Below are positions 8,031 through 17,259 of a stretch of DNA of 37,880 nucleotides, in pieces. A program made the position numbers and the translations under genes. Each line of letters opens with the position of its first letter. Positions within the stretch are counted from its first letter, which is position 1. Below the pieces are notes generated by a model, which worked only from the letters and a program-made list of their open reading frames with translations, was not told the DNA's origin and did not search any database. This DNA comes from Candidatus Dactylopiibacterium sp. (GTDB lineage Bacteria; Pseudomonadota; Gammaproteobacteria; Burkholderiales; Rhodocyclaceae): NCBI GenBank assembly GCA_031119555.1, contig JAVHXQ010000036.1:1-37880 (forward strand), read 5' to 3'.

Positions 8031-9614
8031 TTATTTGCGGAACATTTCCAGCATGCGCTGGGTGACGGCGAAGCCGCCGAACATGTTGATCGTCGACAGC
8101 ACGATCGCGCCCAGGGCGAGCCAGCGGATCACTTCGTCCGGGCGCGCCAGGCTGCCGGCCTCCGGCGGAGCGATCTGCACCAGCGCACCGATCGCGATGA
8201 TGCTGCTGACCGCGTTGGTCACGCTCATGAGCGGCGTGTGCAGCGCGGGCTTGACGTTCCAGACCACCATGTAACCGATGAAGCAGGCCAGCACGAAGAC
8301 CGTGAAGTGGCCCAGGAAGGCCGCCGGCGCATGCGCGCCGACGAGCCAGAACAGCACCGCCGCCACGCCGAAGACGATCGCCATGGTGCGCGCGGCCATC
8401 GGGCCGCTGGGCTCGCCGTGACCGTGCGCGGGCTTCTTGACCACCGGCGCGGCGGCGGCTCTGACCGGCGCGGCGGGCAGCTTGGGCGCGGGCGCGGGCC
8501 AGGTGACTTCGCCGTCCTTGATGACGGTGAGGCCACGGATCGCGTCGTCTTCCATGTTGACGTCGATCTGGCCGTCCTTCGTCTTGCAGAGTTCTTCGGT
8601 GAGGCGGAACAGATTGGTGGCGTACAGCGTGGAGGATTGCTTGGCCAGGCGGCTCACGAGATCGGTGTAGCCCACGATGGTCACGCCGTGACGCACGACG
8701 GCTTCGCCCGGCACCGTGAGTTCGCAGTTGCCGCCCTGCTCGGCCGCCATGTCGACGATGACGCTGCCCGGCTTCATCGATTGCACCATCTCGGCGGTGA
8801 TGAGGCGCGGCGCCGGCTTGCCCGGGATCAGCGCGGTCGTGATGATGATGTCGGCCTGCTTCGCCTCGCGCGCGTACATTTCGCGCTGCGCCTGCTGGAA
8901 GCCCTCGGACATGACCTTGGCATAGCCACCGCCGCCCGCGCCGTCTTCCTCGTACTCGACCTTGACGAACTCACCGCCCAGCGACTTGACCTGGTCGGCC
9001 ACTTCGGCGCGCGTATCGTTGGCACGCACCACGGCCCCGAGGCCGGCCGCCGCGCCGATCGCGGCCAGGCCGGCGACACCGGCGCCGGCGATGAACACCT
9101 TGGCCGGAGGCACCTTGCCGGCCGCCGTGATCTGGCCGTTGAAGAAGCGGCCGAAGGCGTTGGCGGCCTCGATGACCGCGCGATAGCCGGCCACGCTGGC
9201 CTGCGAGGTCAGGGCGTCCATCTTCTGTGCGCGCGAGAGCTGACGCGGCAGCGCGTCCATGGCCAGCACGGTGACCTTCTTCGCGGCGAGCTTCTGCATG
9301 AGCTCGGCGTTCTGCGCGGGCCAGATGAAGGAGATCAGCGTGCTGCCTTCACGCATCAGGGCGATCTCGTCGTCGGTGGGGGCGCGCACCTTGAACACCA
9401 CGTCGGCACCGGCCCAGAGGTTCGCGGCGCTGTCGGCGATCTCCGCGCCCACGGCGCGGTAGGCGTCGTCACTGCAGTTCGCCGAATCCCCGGCGCCGCT
9501 TTCGACGGCGATCCTGAAGCCCAGCTTGATCAGCTTCTCGACGACCTCGGGAACGGTCGCGACGCGCTTCTCCCCTGCAAAGACCTCCCTGGGTATCCCT
9601 ATGACCAGTGACAT
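8031..9614 (-). CDS. pntA: NAD(P) transhydrogenase subunit alpha (undivided form)
   Basis: 527 residues. The NAD(H)-binding domain I fills about the first 380 residues (N-terminus GIPREVFAGEKRVATVPE, GAGVAG dinucleotide motif at 177-182, mobile-loop region near IPGKPAPRLI). A Pro/Ala/Lys/His linker at about 385-420 is followed by membrane segments in the last 120 residues, ending NMFGGFAVTQRMLEMFRK. This is the single-chain alpha subunit as in E. coli; several other proteobacteria split it into PntAA and PntAB. The linker is longer and more Ala/Pro-rich than I recall for E. coli. The start is the ATG preceded by GGAGAG about seven bases upstream. It is the first gene of the pntA-pntB unit and diverges from corA. 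Confidence 0.98.
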   Translation of the reverse strand: MSLVIGIPREVFAGEKRVATVPEVVEKLIKLGFRIAVESGAGDSANCSDDAYRAVGAEIADSAANLWAGADVVFKVRAPTDDEIALMREGSTLISFIWPAQNAELMQKLAAKKVTVLAMDALPRQLSRAQKMDALTSQASVAGYRAVIEAANAFGRFFNGQITAAGKVPPAKVFIAGAGVAGLAAIGAAAGLGAVVRANDTRAEVADQVKSLGGEFVKVEYEEDGAGGGGYAKVMSEGFQQAQREMYAREAKQADIIITTALIPGKPAPRLITAEMVQSMKPGSVIVDMAAEQGGNCELTVPGEAVVRHGVTIVGYTDLVSRLAKQSSTLYATNLFRLTEELCKTKDGQIDVNMEDDAIRGLTVIKDGEVTWPAPAPKLPAAPVRAAAAPVVKKPAHGHGEPSGPMAARTMAIVFGVAAVLFWLVGAHAPAAFLGHFTVFVLACFIGYMVVWNVKPALHTPLMSVTNAVSSIIAIGALVQIAPPEAGSLARPDEVIRWLALGAIVLSTINMFGGFAVTQRMLEMFRK

Positions 9615-9861
9615 TCTCTACTCTCCATTGACAGCATCCGGGTGAGCGCCCGGATAGATAAAATCGCTTCGCGCGGGTGACCCCGCGGATCGTGGTGCGC
9701 CTGGCGGCGCGGGCTGCCGGCCTGCGGCCCCGTCGCGAGGCGGCCGCGTGTGCGCCGCGAACGCTCGCGGCACCCCGGCGGGCATCCGGCCCGATCGCCT
9801 TCGTGACAGCAAGGCCAGGGGCCCGCATGATACTGCGTCCCGTCACATTCCGTATAACGCC
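9615..9861. promoter_or_regulatory. divergent pntA/corA intergenic region with small inverted repeat
   Basis: This 247-base gap must hold promoters for both genes. Near pntA there is an inverted repeat TCCGGG-N6-CCCGGA at 9637-9654, placed to fold in the pntA leader or to act as an operator; a short AT-rich run (TAGATAAAATC) lies next to it at about 9655-9665. Near corA, GATACT (9829-9834) and TATAAC (9853-9858) look like -10 boxes, but the second would place a transcript start at or beyond the chosen corA ATG. I could not pair any of them with a good -35. The middle is plain GC-rich sequence. Confidence 0.4.
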
Positions 9862-10965
9862 ATGCACAAAGCCAGCGACCGCAAGCCCGCCCGGCGCAAG
9901 CGCACCTACGCGCCCAAGATCGGCCAGGCGCCCGGCAGCATCATCCACGTCGGCGAGGTGAAGGTCGATCGCACGCACTTTTCGCTGTTCGACTATGACG
10001 AAAGCCGGCTCGAGGAAGTCAGCTTCGACACGCTGGAACAATCGCGCCAGTACAAGCGCCATCAGCGCTGGATCTGGCTCAACGTGCACGGCGTGCATGA
10101 GCCCGCCGTCATGGAAGAGATCGGCCGGCGCTTCCATATCCACCCGCTGGTGCTCGAAGACATCGCGAACACCCAGCAGCGCCCGAAGCTCGACGACTAC
10201 GACGCGTATTCCTTCGTCGTGCTGCGCAACTTCCGTTTCAGCGAAAGCGATCTGGACGTGAGTTCCGAGCAGGTCAGCATCGTGGTCGGCAAGGATTTCG
10301 TGCTGAGTTTCCAGGAGCGCCCGTCGGGTCTGTTCGACCCCATCCGCAACCGCCTGCGCAAGAACAACCCCGCCCTGCGCGGCGGCGGCCCCGAAGTGCT
10401 GCTGCACGCGCTCATCGACAGCGTGGTGGACAAGTATTTCGTGGTGGTCGAAGCGCTCGCGAGCGCCGCCGACGAACTCGAGGACAGTCTCGTGAGCGGG
10501 CGCCGCTCGCACTCCATCGAAGAGATCAACCACCTCAAGCGCGAAGCCCTCGAAATCCGGCGCGAAGTCTGGCCGCTGCGCGAAATGCTCGGCAGCCTGC
10601 TGCGCACGCCGGGCGCGCTCGAACGCCCCGAGAGCACGCTGTACTTCCGCGACGTCTATGACCACACCGTGCACGTCATCGACCAGCTCGACGCCCTGCG
10701 CGAAATGATCGCCGGGCTCATGGATATCCATCTGTCATCGGTCAGCAACCGCATGAACGCCGAGGTACGCATGCTGACGGTCGTGACCACCCTGTTCGCG
10801 CCGGCCACGCTCGTCACGGGCTTCTTCGGCATGAACTTCCGCTATATCCCGCTACTGGATGAGCACGCGGGCTGGTGGCTCACGCTGCTGATCATCGCGC
10901 TGGCCGGCGTCGCGCTCATGGTTGCGCTGTTCTGGCGCCGGTCATGGCTGCGTCGCAACCTCTAG
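9862..10965 (+). CDS. corA: CorA-type magnesium/cobalt transporter
   Basis: 367 residues. CorA forms a pentameric inner-membrane channel that takes up Mg2+. The signature GMN is at 323-325 in FFGMNFRYIPLLD at the end of the first membrane helix. The second helix (about 335-357) is followed by a basic tail RRSWLRRNL on the cytoplasmic side. The N-terminal two thirds form the cytoplasmic funnel (alpha/beta part, then long helices such as HSIEEINHLKREALEIRREVWPLRE). The frame is open 38 codons further upstream, but the ATG at 9862 is preferred because the family's alpha/beta domain begins about 30 residues later and the upstream part is low-quality Arg/Pro sequence. No good Shine-Dalgarno is seen. 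It converges with the phosphatase gene, 25 bases away. An MgtC-like gene elsewhere in the window also belongs to a Mg2+-linked family. Confidence 0.93.
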   Translation: MHKASDRKPARRKRTYAPKIGQAPGSIIHVGEVKVDRTHFSLFDYDESRLEEVSFDTLEQSRQYKRHQRWIWLNVHGVHEPAVMEEIGRRFHIHPLVLEDIANTQQRPKLDDYDAYSFVVLRNFRFSESDLDVSSEQVSIVVGKDFVLSFQERPSGLFDPIRNRLRKNNPALRGGGPEVLLHALIDSVVDKYFVVVEALASAADELEDSLVSGRRSHSIEEINHLKREALEIRREVWPLREMLGSLLRTPGALERPESTLYFRDVYDHTVHVIDQLDALREMIAGLMDIHLSSVSNRMNAEVRMLTVVTTLFAPATLVTGFFGMNFRYIPLLDEHAGWWLTLLIIALAGVALMVALFWRRSWLRRNL

Positions 10966-10990
10966 GCCGTGCGCCGGCGGCAGGATCGCG

Positions 10991-11737
10991 TCAGACGGGG
11001 CGGATCTTGACGATCGCCATCGAGATGTTGTCGCCGCAGCCTTCGCCGCGCGCCCGCGCCAGATCGATGAGGGCCCGCGCGGCCGAGCGCGCGTCGAGCG
11101 TGTGCAGCAGGCGGCCGAGTTCCTCGTCGCCCAGCAGCCCCCACAGCCCGTCGGAACACAGCAGGAAGCAGTCGCCGGCCTCCAGCGCGCCGGAATCGCC
11201 GTTCTCGATCTCCGGCTCCTTCTCGGCCCCCAGGCACGACAGCAGCAGATTGCGCTGCGGATGATCCACGGCCGCCTCGGGCGTGATGCGCCCGGTGCGG
11301 ATCAGTTCCTCGACGAGCGAATGATCGCGCGTGCGCGCAACGAGCCGGCCGCGCCGGAAATGGTAGAGACGCGAATCGCCGCAGTGCGCCCATTCCGCCA
11401 CGCCCGGGCGCAGCACCATCACCACCGCCGTGCTGTGCGGATCGGCTTCGGACGTGAAGCGCGTGAGCTTGATGACGACGTGGGCCTCATCCACGACGCC
11501 CTGCAGGAACTCGCGCGTGGATTCGCTCGTGGGCTGATAGGCGGCGAAATTCTGCTTGGCCTTGAGCACCACCTGCTGCGCGGCGATCGCGCCGCCCGCG
11601 TGCCCGCCCATGCCGTCGGCAAGTACCGCCAGCAGGCAATCGGAGCGCTGCGGGTGAGGAAAGATGCCGACACGGTCCTGCTGGTCCAGGCGGTCGCCGA
11701 CGTGCATTGCGGCGCAGGTGTCGATGGCAAAGGGCAT
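10991..11737 (-). CDS. PP2C-family serine/threonine protein phosphatase
   Basis: 248 residues, the size of stand-alone bacterial PP2C enzymes (Stp1/PrpC type). It removes phosphate from Ser/Thr in a Mn2+/Mg2+-dependent way. The metal-binding motifs are all present: D-Q-Q-D-RVG near residue 18-24, ADGMGGHAGG at 40-49, HSTAVVMVL, WAHCGDSRLYHFRRG, TRDHSLVEELI, LLCSDGLWGLL, and GCGDNISMAIVKI near the C-terminus. It has no membrane or sensor domain. No Ser/Thr kinase or type VI secretion gene is in the window, so the partner is unknown. It lies 147 bases after the MAPEG gene, far enough for its own promoter, and converges with corA. The family call is secure; the substrate is not. Confidence 0.95.
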   Translation of the reverse strand: MPFAIDTCAAMHVGDRLDQQDRVGIFPHPQRSDCLLAVLADGMGGHAGGAIAAQQVVLKAKQNFAAYQPTSESTREFLQGVVDEAHVVIKLTRFTSEADPHSTAVVMVLRPGVAEWAHCGDSRLYHFRRGRLVARTRDHSLVEELIRTGRITPEAAVDHPQRNLLLSCLGAEKEPEIENGDSGALEAGDCFLLCSDGLWGLLGDEELGRLLHTLDARSAARALIDLARARGEGCGDNISMAIVKIRPV

Positions 11738-11884
11738 GCGTGGGGCGTGAGGCGAAGCGGAGGAATGCGGCGATTCTAAAGAGGCTTGCGCATGCGCGGG
11801 CGAGAAAATGCCATACGGCGCCCCGACCGCCGGGCGAATGTGGCGGCGGCAGCGCCCCGCCCTCGTCTCGCGGCCGCCCCGCGT

Positions 11885-12274
11885 TCAGCTCAGGCCCAGC
11901 ATCAGCCACAGGCTGAGGCCGAAGCCACCGACCCAGAACAAGGAACGCGGCGTCGGGAGATTGGCGAGGTAACAGGCCACGAAAGCCGCCCGCAAGGCAA
12001 TGAAGATCCAGCCCCAGAATGCAACGCGGGAGGCGTCCACGCCGGCGTGCAGGGCAAGCGCGACGCCGATGCCGAACACCGCGAAGGCTTCCCAGCTGTT
12101 CTGCTGGGCGGCGTCGGCGCGGCGGGGCCAGCCCGACAGGCTGGCCAGGATTTCGCGCGGGCGGCGGTTGTCGAAGCGCACGCCGTCGATGGCGCCACCG
12201 GCCTTCGCAACGGCGGCCAGCACCACGGGAAACAGCGCGGCGATCACGACCGGAACATACGGCGACGTGGGCAT
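11885..12274 (-). CDS. MAPEG-family small membrane protein
   Basis: 129 residues with about four hydrophobic segments (PVVIAALFPVVLAAVAKAG, EAFAVFGIGVALALHAG, AFWGWIFIALRAAFVACYLA, SLFWVGGFGLSLWLML). Between the first two lies the FDNRRPREILASLSGWPRRADAAQQNSWEA stretch (positions about 12105-12195), in which the polar R-A-x-x-A-x-x-N pattern is characteristic of MAPEG (membrane-associated eicosanoid/glutathione metabolism) proteins. Bacterial members often have no known role; glutathione transferase or peroxidase activity is possible but not shown. The start is supported by a perfect AGGAGG (12282-12287) seven bases before the ATG, the best ribosome binding site in this part of the window. 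It follows murI by 104 bases on the same strand. Confidence 0.88.
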   Translation of the reverse strand: MPTSPYVPVVIAALFPVVLAAVAKAGGAIDGVRFDNRRPREILASLSGWPRRADAAQQNSWEAFAVFGIGVALALHAGVDASRVAFWGWIFIALRAAFVACYLANLPTPRSLFWVGGFGLSLWLMLGLS

Positions 12275-12378
12275 GGGGACTCCTCCTGGGGAACGGCCTC
12301 TGGGGGCGGGTGCGAGATCCTACTGTGGCCGGCGGCCCGGCAAGCGCGCACCTGCCCGTGTGCTCAGGCCGGGCCGCG

Positions 12379-13197
12379 TCAGGCGGGCGCGAGGCACGCG
12401 GAGGGCGGCAGGACCTCGACGGCGCGCGCCGGCGGCAGCAGCATCGCCAGCGTGGCGCCGACGCGCTGCGGGTTGCCGCTGGTCCAGAACCTTGCGCCGG
12501 CAGCCACGCCGGGCGCGGCGCGCAGGCCGGCCACGTCCAGCTTGCGCTGCAGCTGACGGGCGACGGCGGCACCGGTGTCGATCACGCTCACGCCCGGCCC
12601 CACGATGGCTTCGACCTGCGGGCGCAGGAACACGTAATGCGTACAGCCGAGCACGATCACGTCTGCCCCCTCGGCGATCATCGCATCGAGATATTCATGC
12701 AGCAGGGCAAGCGTGCGCGGCGAATCGAGCTCGCCGCGCTCCACGGCCTCGACCAGCCCGGCGCCGGGGCGCGTCAGCACGGTCACGCCATGCCCGAACT
12801 GATCGAGCAGGCCGGCGAAGCGGGCGCTTTCGAGCGTGCCGGTGGTGGCGAGCACGCCCACCACGCCGTGCCGCGTGGCCTCCGTGGCGGGCTTCACGGC
12901 AGGCTCCATGCCGATCACGGGCAGATCCGGCCAGCGCGCGCGGATCTGCGTCGCGGCCGCCGCGGTGGCGGTGTTGCAGGCGATCACGAGCGCCTTGGCG
13001 CCCTGCTCGACGAGAAAGCCGCAAAGCTCGAGCGAGCGCGCGGCGATCAGCGCCTGCGGTTTCTCGCCGTAGGGCGCGTGCCCCGAATCGGCGCAATACA
13101 GCAAGGCTTCGTCGGGAAGGCGGGCGCGGATCTCGCGCAGCACCGACACGCCGCCGAGTCCGGAATCGAAGATGCCGACAGGCCGGGAGTCGCTCAT
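12379..13197 (-). CDS. murI: glutamate racemase
   Basis: 272 residues; interconverts L- and D-glutamate, giving D-Glu for peptidoglycan. The N-terminal motif GIFDSGLGGVSVL contains D11 and S12. The two catalytic cysteines are C74 in VIACNTATAAA and C185 in VLGCTHYVFL. The length and both half-domains are normal for this cytosolic enzyme. The gene starts 20 bases after the purB stop and is probably co-transcribed with it. The pairing of a purine gene with a wall precursor gene has no obvious pathway logic. The 104-base gap that follows, to the MAPEG start, has no gene. Confidence 0.97.
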   Translation of the reverse strand: MSDSRPVGIFDSGLGGVSVLREIRARLPDEALLYCADSGHAPYGEKPQALIAARSLELCGFLVEQGAKALVIACNTATAAAATQIRARWPDLPVIGMEPAVKPATEATRHGVVGVLATTGTLESARFAGLLDQFGHGVTVLTRPGAGLVEAVERGELDSPRTLALLHEYLDAMIAEGADVIVLGCTHYVFLRPQVEAIVGPGVSVIDTGAAVARQLQRKLDVAGLRAAPGVAAGARFWTSGNPQRVGATLAMLLPPARAVEVLPPSACLAPA

Positions 13198-13217
13198 GAT
13201 CGCGCGCCGCGACGAGT

Positions 13218-14693
<1,476 letters not shown>

Positions 14694-14707
14694 TCATGTC
14701 TTTGCCG

Positions 14708-14727
14708 GTACAATTACCCGTTTGTAC
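14708..14727. promoter_or_regulatory. inverted repeat GTACAA-N8-TTGTAC between purB and the flavoprotein gene
   Basis: A perfect 6-bp inverted repeat with an 8-bp spacer, AT-richer than its surroundings, lies about 100 bases upstream of the flavoprotein ATG and 117 bases upstream of purB. The half-site spacing (14 bp centre to centre) suits a dimeric regulator better than a hairpin. TACAAT within the left arm could also serve as a plus-strand -10 box for the flavoprotein gene. The rest of 14592-14827 shows no other structure that I can name. Confidence 0.4.
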
Positions 14728-14827
14728 AAGCCGGATCAACGGCCAGCAATCCGCCTGGCAGCGGTCCATAATTCCTTCGTAGCGCCCTCCCCGGCGCGCA
14801 ATCGCAGCAATCCAGGAAATCGCCCCG

Positions 14828-16078
14828 ATGAGCAAACTTGATGACTTCCGTCTGATGTTCGGCAAGCAGGAACTGGTGCCGATCATGATCGGCGGCATGG
14901 GCGTCGACATCTCCACCTCCCGGCTCGCGCTCGAAGCGGCGCGCCTGGGCGGCATCGGCCACATCTCGGACGCCATGATCAAGGCCGTTTCCGACACGAA
15001 GTTCAACACCAACTTCGTCAAGGAAAAGCTCCAGCGCTACAAGTTCAACGTGGCGAACATGGACAAGTCGGTCGTGCAGTTCCGCCTCGCCGAGCTGGCC
15101 GAGGCCACGCGGCTCCACGTTGGCAAGACCATGGAAGCGGTGCGCGGCGCCGGCATGGTCTTCATCAACTGCATGGAAAAGCTCACCATGAACGCGCCGA
15201 AGGAAACGCTGGCCGTGCGCCTGCGTTCGGCGCTGGATGCGGGCATCGACGGCATCACGCTCGCCGCCGGCCTGCACCTGAACAGCTTTTCGCTGATCGA
15301 AGACCACCCGCGTTTCCGCGACGCCAAGCTGGGCATCATCGTGTCGTCGGCGCGCGCGCTGCAGCTCTTCATCCGCAAGAACATGCGCACCAACCGCCTG
15401 CCCGACTACGTGGTCGTCGAAGGTCCGCTCGCGGGCGGCCACCTCGGTTTCGGCATGGACTGGGCCAAGTACAACCTGCCCGACATCGTGCGCGAGGTGC
15501 TCGACTGGCTCAAGGAGCAGAAGCTCAGCATTCCCGTGATTCCGGCCGGCGGCATCTTCACGGGCTCCGACGCCGTGCGCTACATGGAAATGGGCGCGGC
15601 CGGCGTGCAGGTCGCCACGCGTTTCACGATCACCGAGGAATGCGGCCTGCCCGACAAGGTCAAGCAGGAGTACTTCCGCGCCAGCGAAGCCGACGTCGAA
15701 GTGAACGAAACCTCGCCCACGGGCTACCCGATGCGCATGCTCAAGGGCAGCCCCTCGATCGGCGCGGGCACGCGTCCGAACTGCGAGGCCTATGGCTACC
15801 TGCTCGACGCCAACGGCCGCTGCGCCTACATCGATGCCTACAACCACGCGCTCGAAGCCAATCCCGGCACGAAAAAGGTCTCGGTGTACGAAAAGACCTG
15901 TCTGTGCACGCACATGCGCAACTTCGACTGCTGGACCTGCGGACACTACGTCTATCGCCTGAAGGACACGACCACGCGCAACGCCGATGGCAGCTATCGT
16001 CAGCTCACGGCCGAACACGTGTTCCACGACTACCAGTACTCGATGGACGGTCGCATCGCGCTGCCCCAGGCCGCCTGA
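14828..16078 (+). CDS. nitronate monooxygenase-like (NPD family) flavin oxidoreductase
   Basis: 416 residues, TIM-barrel FMN enzyme of the 2-nitropropane dioxygenase/YrpB group. Visible family features are the N-terminal PIMIGGMGVDISTS (FMN phosphate region), ITLAAGLHLN, EGPLAGGHLGF (the GGH motif with the catalytic-type histidine), IPVIPAGGIFTGSDAVRYMEMGAAGVQVATRF (FMN-binding GG loop at about 15540-15630), and a C-terminal extension. That extension carries C358-x-C360-x7-C368-x2-C371, a pattern that could bind zinc or an iron-sulfur cluster. The family often oxidises nitronates or acts as an NAD(P)H:acceptor reductase; the true substrate is not known. The start has AGGAAAT at 14814-14820 in front. 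The gene is monocistronic, with a strong terminator behind it. Confidence 0.85.
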   Translation: MSKLDDFRLMFGKQELVPIMIGGMGVDISTSRLALEAARLGGIGHISDAMIKAVSDTKFNTNFVKEKLQRYKFNVANMDKSVVQFRLAELAEATRLHVGKTMEAVRGAGMVFINCMEKLTMNAPKETLAVRLRSALDAGIDGITLAAGLHLNSFSLIEDHPRFRDAKLGIIVSSARALQLFIRKNMRTNRLPDYVVVEGPLAGGHLGFGMDWAKYNLPDIVREVLDWLKEQKLSIPVIPAGGIFTGSDAVRYMEMGAAGVQVATRFTITEECGLPDKVKQEYFRASEADVEVNETSPTGYPMRMLKGSPSIGAGTRPNCEAYGYLLDANGRCAYIDAYNHALEANPGTKKVSVYEKTCLCTHMRNFDCWTCGHYVYRLKDTTTRNADGSYRQLTAEHVFHDYQYSMDGRIALPQAA

Positions 16079-16097
16079 CGCGGCGTTCCGCCAGCGA

Positions 16098-16128
16098 GGC
16101 CGCCCGACGCAAGTCCGGCGGCCTTTTT
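16098..16128 (+). terminator. intrinsic terminator after the NPD flavoprotein gene
   Basis: The stem is GGCCGCC / GGCGGCC, then a C-C mismatch, then GAC / GTC capped by a GCAA (GNRA) tetraloop, followed directly by TTTTT at 16124-16128. It begins 20 bases after the stop codon. There is no T-tract on the other strand, so it is one-directional and does not serve the convergent glycosyltransferase gene. Confidence 0.92.
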
Positions 16129-16140
16129 CATGCCCGCGCC

Positions 16141-17259
16141 TCAGAGGCGCCCGTAGAGTTCCGCATAGCGGTCTGCGACCGCGTCCTGCGCGAAATGCGC
16201 CAGCGCGCGCGCGCGCGCCGCCTCGCCCCGGCGGGCGTGAGCCGGCGCGTCTTCCGCGAGCGCCCGCAGCATCGCGTAGGCCAGCGCATCATCATCGTCC
16301 GGCGGCACCAGCCAGCCCGTGTCGCCGATCATGCGGCCGGCATCGCCCACGTCGGTCACCACGCACGGCAGACCGCAGCTCATCGCCTCGCTGACCACGT
16401 TCGGCAAGGCCTCCTGCAGCGAACTCAGCACCGACAGATCACAGGCCGCGAGCCAGCGCGGCACGTCGGCCTGCGCACCCACCGCGAACACCCGGCCGCG
16501 CAGCGCGGGGGCCTCCAAGAGCGGGGCGAGCGCGGGCGTCGCGGGCTCCACGCCAGCCCCCACGAGCAGGAAACGCGCGTGCGGACACTCCGCCGCCACC
16601 ATCGCCGCGGCGCGCAGGAAGCCGGCGTGATTCTTGGCCGGGTGGAGCCGCCCCACCAGGCCCACGAGCCGCGCGTCGGGGGCAAGCCCCAGCCCGCTCC
16701 GCACGGCGGCGCGCGCCTGCGCGTCGGGGCGGAAGCGTGTCGTGTCGATGGCGTTGGGCAGCACCACGGCACGGCGGACGTAGCCGGCGGCTTCATGCCC
16801 GCTCACCGCCGCCTGCGCCACGTACAGCACGCGCGCGGCGAAGCGCGAGAGCCACGCATCGGCGCGTATCACCGCGCGCGTGGCCGGACGCTCGAACTCC
16901 AGCCGCGTCAGGGTCTGGTGAATGCCCAGCACCACGCGCGCGCGGGGCGCGGCTAGACGCGCGAGCTGCGCGGCCAGATTGCCGTGGTACATCCAGCCCT
17001 GCAGCACGTCGGGGCGCCACGCCCTCGTCACGCGCCACAGCGCCAGCAGACCGCGCAGCGAGGGCCGCGACGGCGCCATGCCCAGCTCATGCACCGTGAT
17101 GCCCGCCGCGCGCAGGCGCGCCCCGACTTCCTGCGGCCCGCGCAGCGACACCACGGCAAGTTCCAGCCCGCGCGCGCGCAGGCCGGGCAGCAGGGTTTCG
17201 AGCGCGCGTTCCGCGCCGCCCACGCCCAGCCCGCTCGTCACGAAGAGCACCCGCGTCAT
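16141..17259 (-). CDS. GT4-type glycosyltransferase (last gene of the glycan locus)
   Basis: 372 residues with the GT-B two-lobe plan. The N-terminal lobe begins VLFVTSGLGVGGAERALETL, the G-G-A-E motif of GT4 acceptor domains. The C-terminal lobe has VGLVGRLHPAKNHAGFLRA and the donor-binding E-x7-E pair E283/E291 in QEALPNVVSEAMSCGLPCVVTDVGD. It would add a sugar from a nucleotide donor to a lipid-linked acceptor at the cytoplasmic face, with retention of configuration; donor and acceptor cannot be read from the sequence. The ATG at 17259 is chosen because it overlaps the upstream gene's stop (ATGA at 17256-17259) and starts right at the first beta strand; the frame continues upstream only as antisense-like Arg/Gly-rich sequence. 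Confidence 0.93.
   Translation of the reverse strand: MTRVLFVTSGLGVGGAERALETLLPGLRARGLELAVVSLRGPQEVGARLRAAGITVHELGMAPSRPSLRGLLALWRVTRAWRPDVLQGWMYHGNLAAQLARLAAPRARVVLGIHQTLTRLEFERPATRAVIRADAWLSRFAARVLYVAQAAVSGHEAAGYVRRAVVLPNAIDTTRFRPDAQARAAVRSGLGLAPDARLVGLVGRLHPAKNHAGFLRAAAMVAAECPHARFLLVGAGVEPATPALAPLLEAPALRGRVFAVGAQADVPRWLAACDLSVLSSLQEALPNVVSEAMSCGLPCVVTDVGDAGRMIGDTGWLVPPDDDDALAYAMLRALAEDAPAHARRGEAARARALAHFAQDAVADRYAELYGRL

Noticed and set aside
6921..9611. Open frame of about 900 codons opposite pntB and pntA
   Set aside because: His/Asp/Arg/Gly-rich mirror translation crossing the junction of two well-supported genes; no start signal or domain.
9748..9861. Earlier start for corA
   Set aside because: The extra 38 residues are unlike a CorA N-terminus and the segment overlaps the intergenic promoter region.
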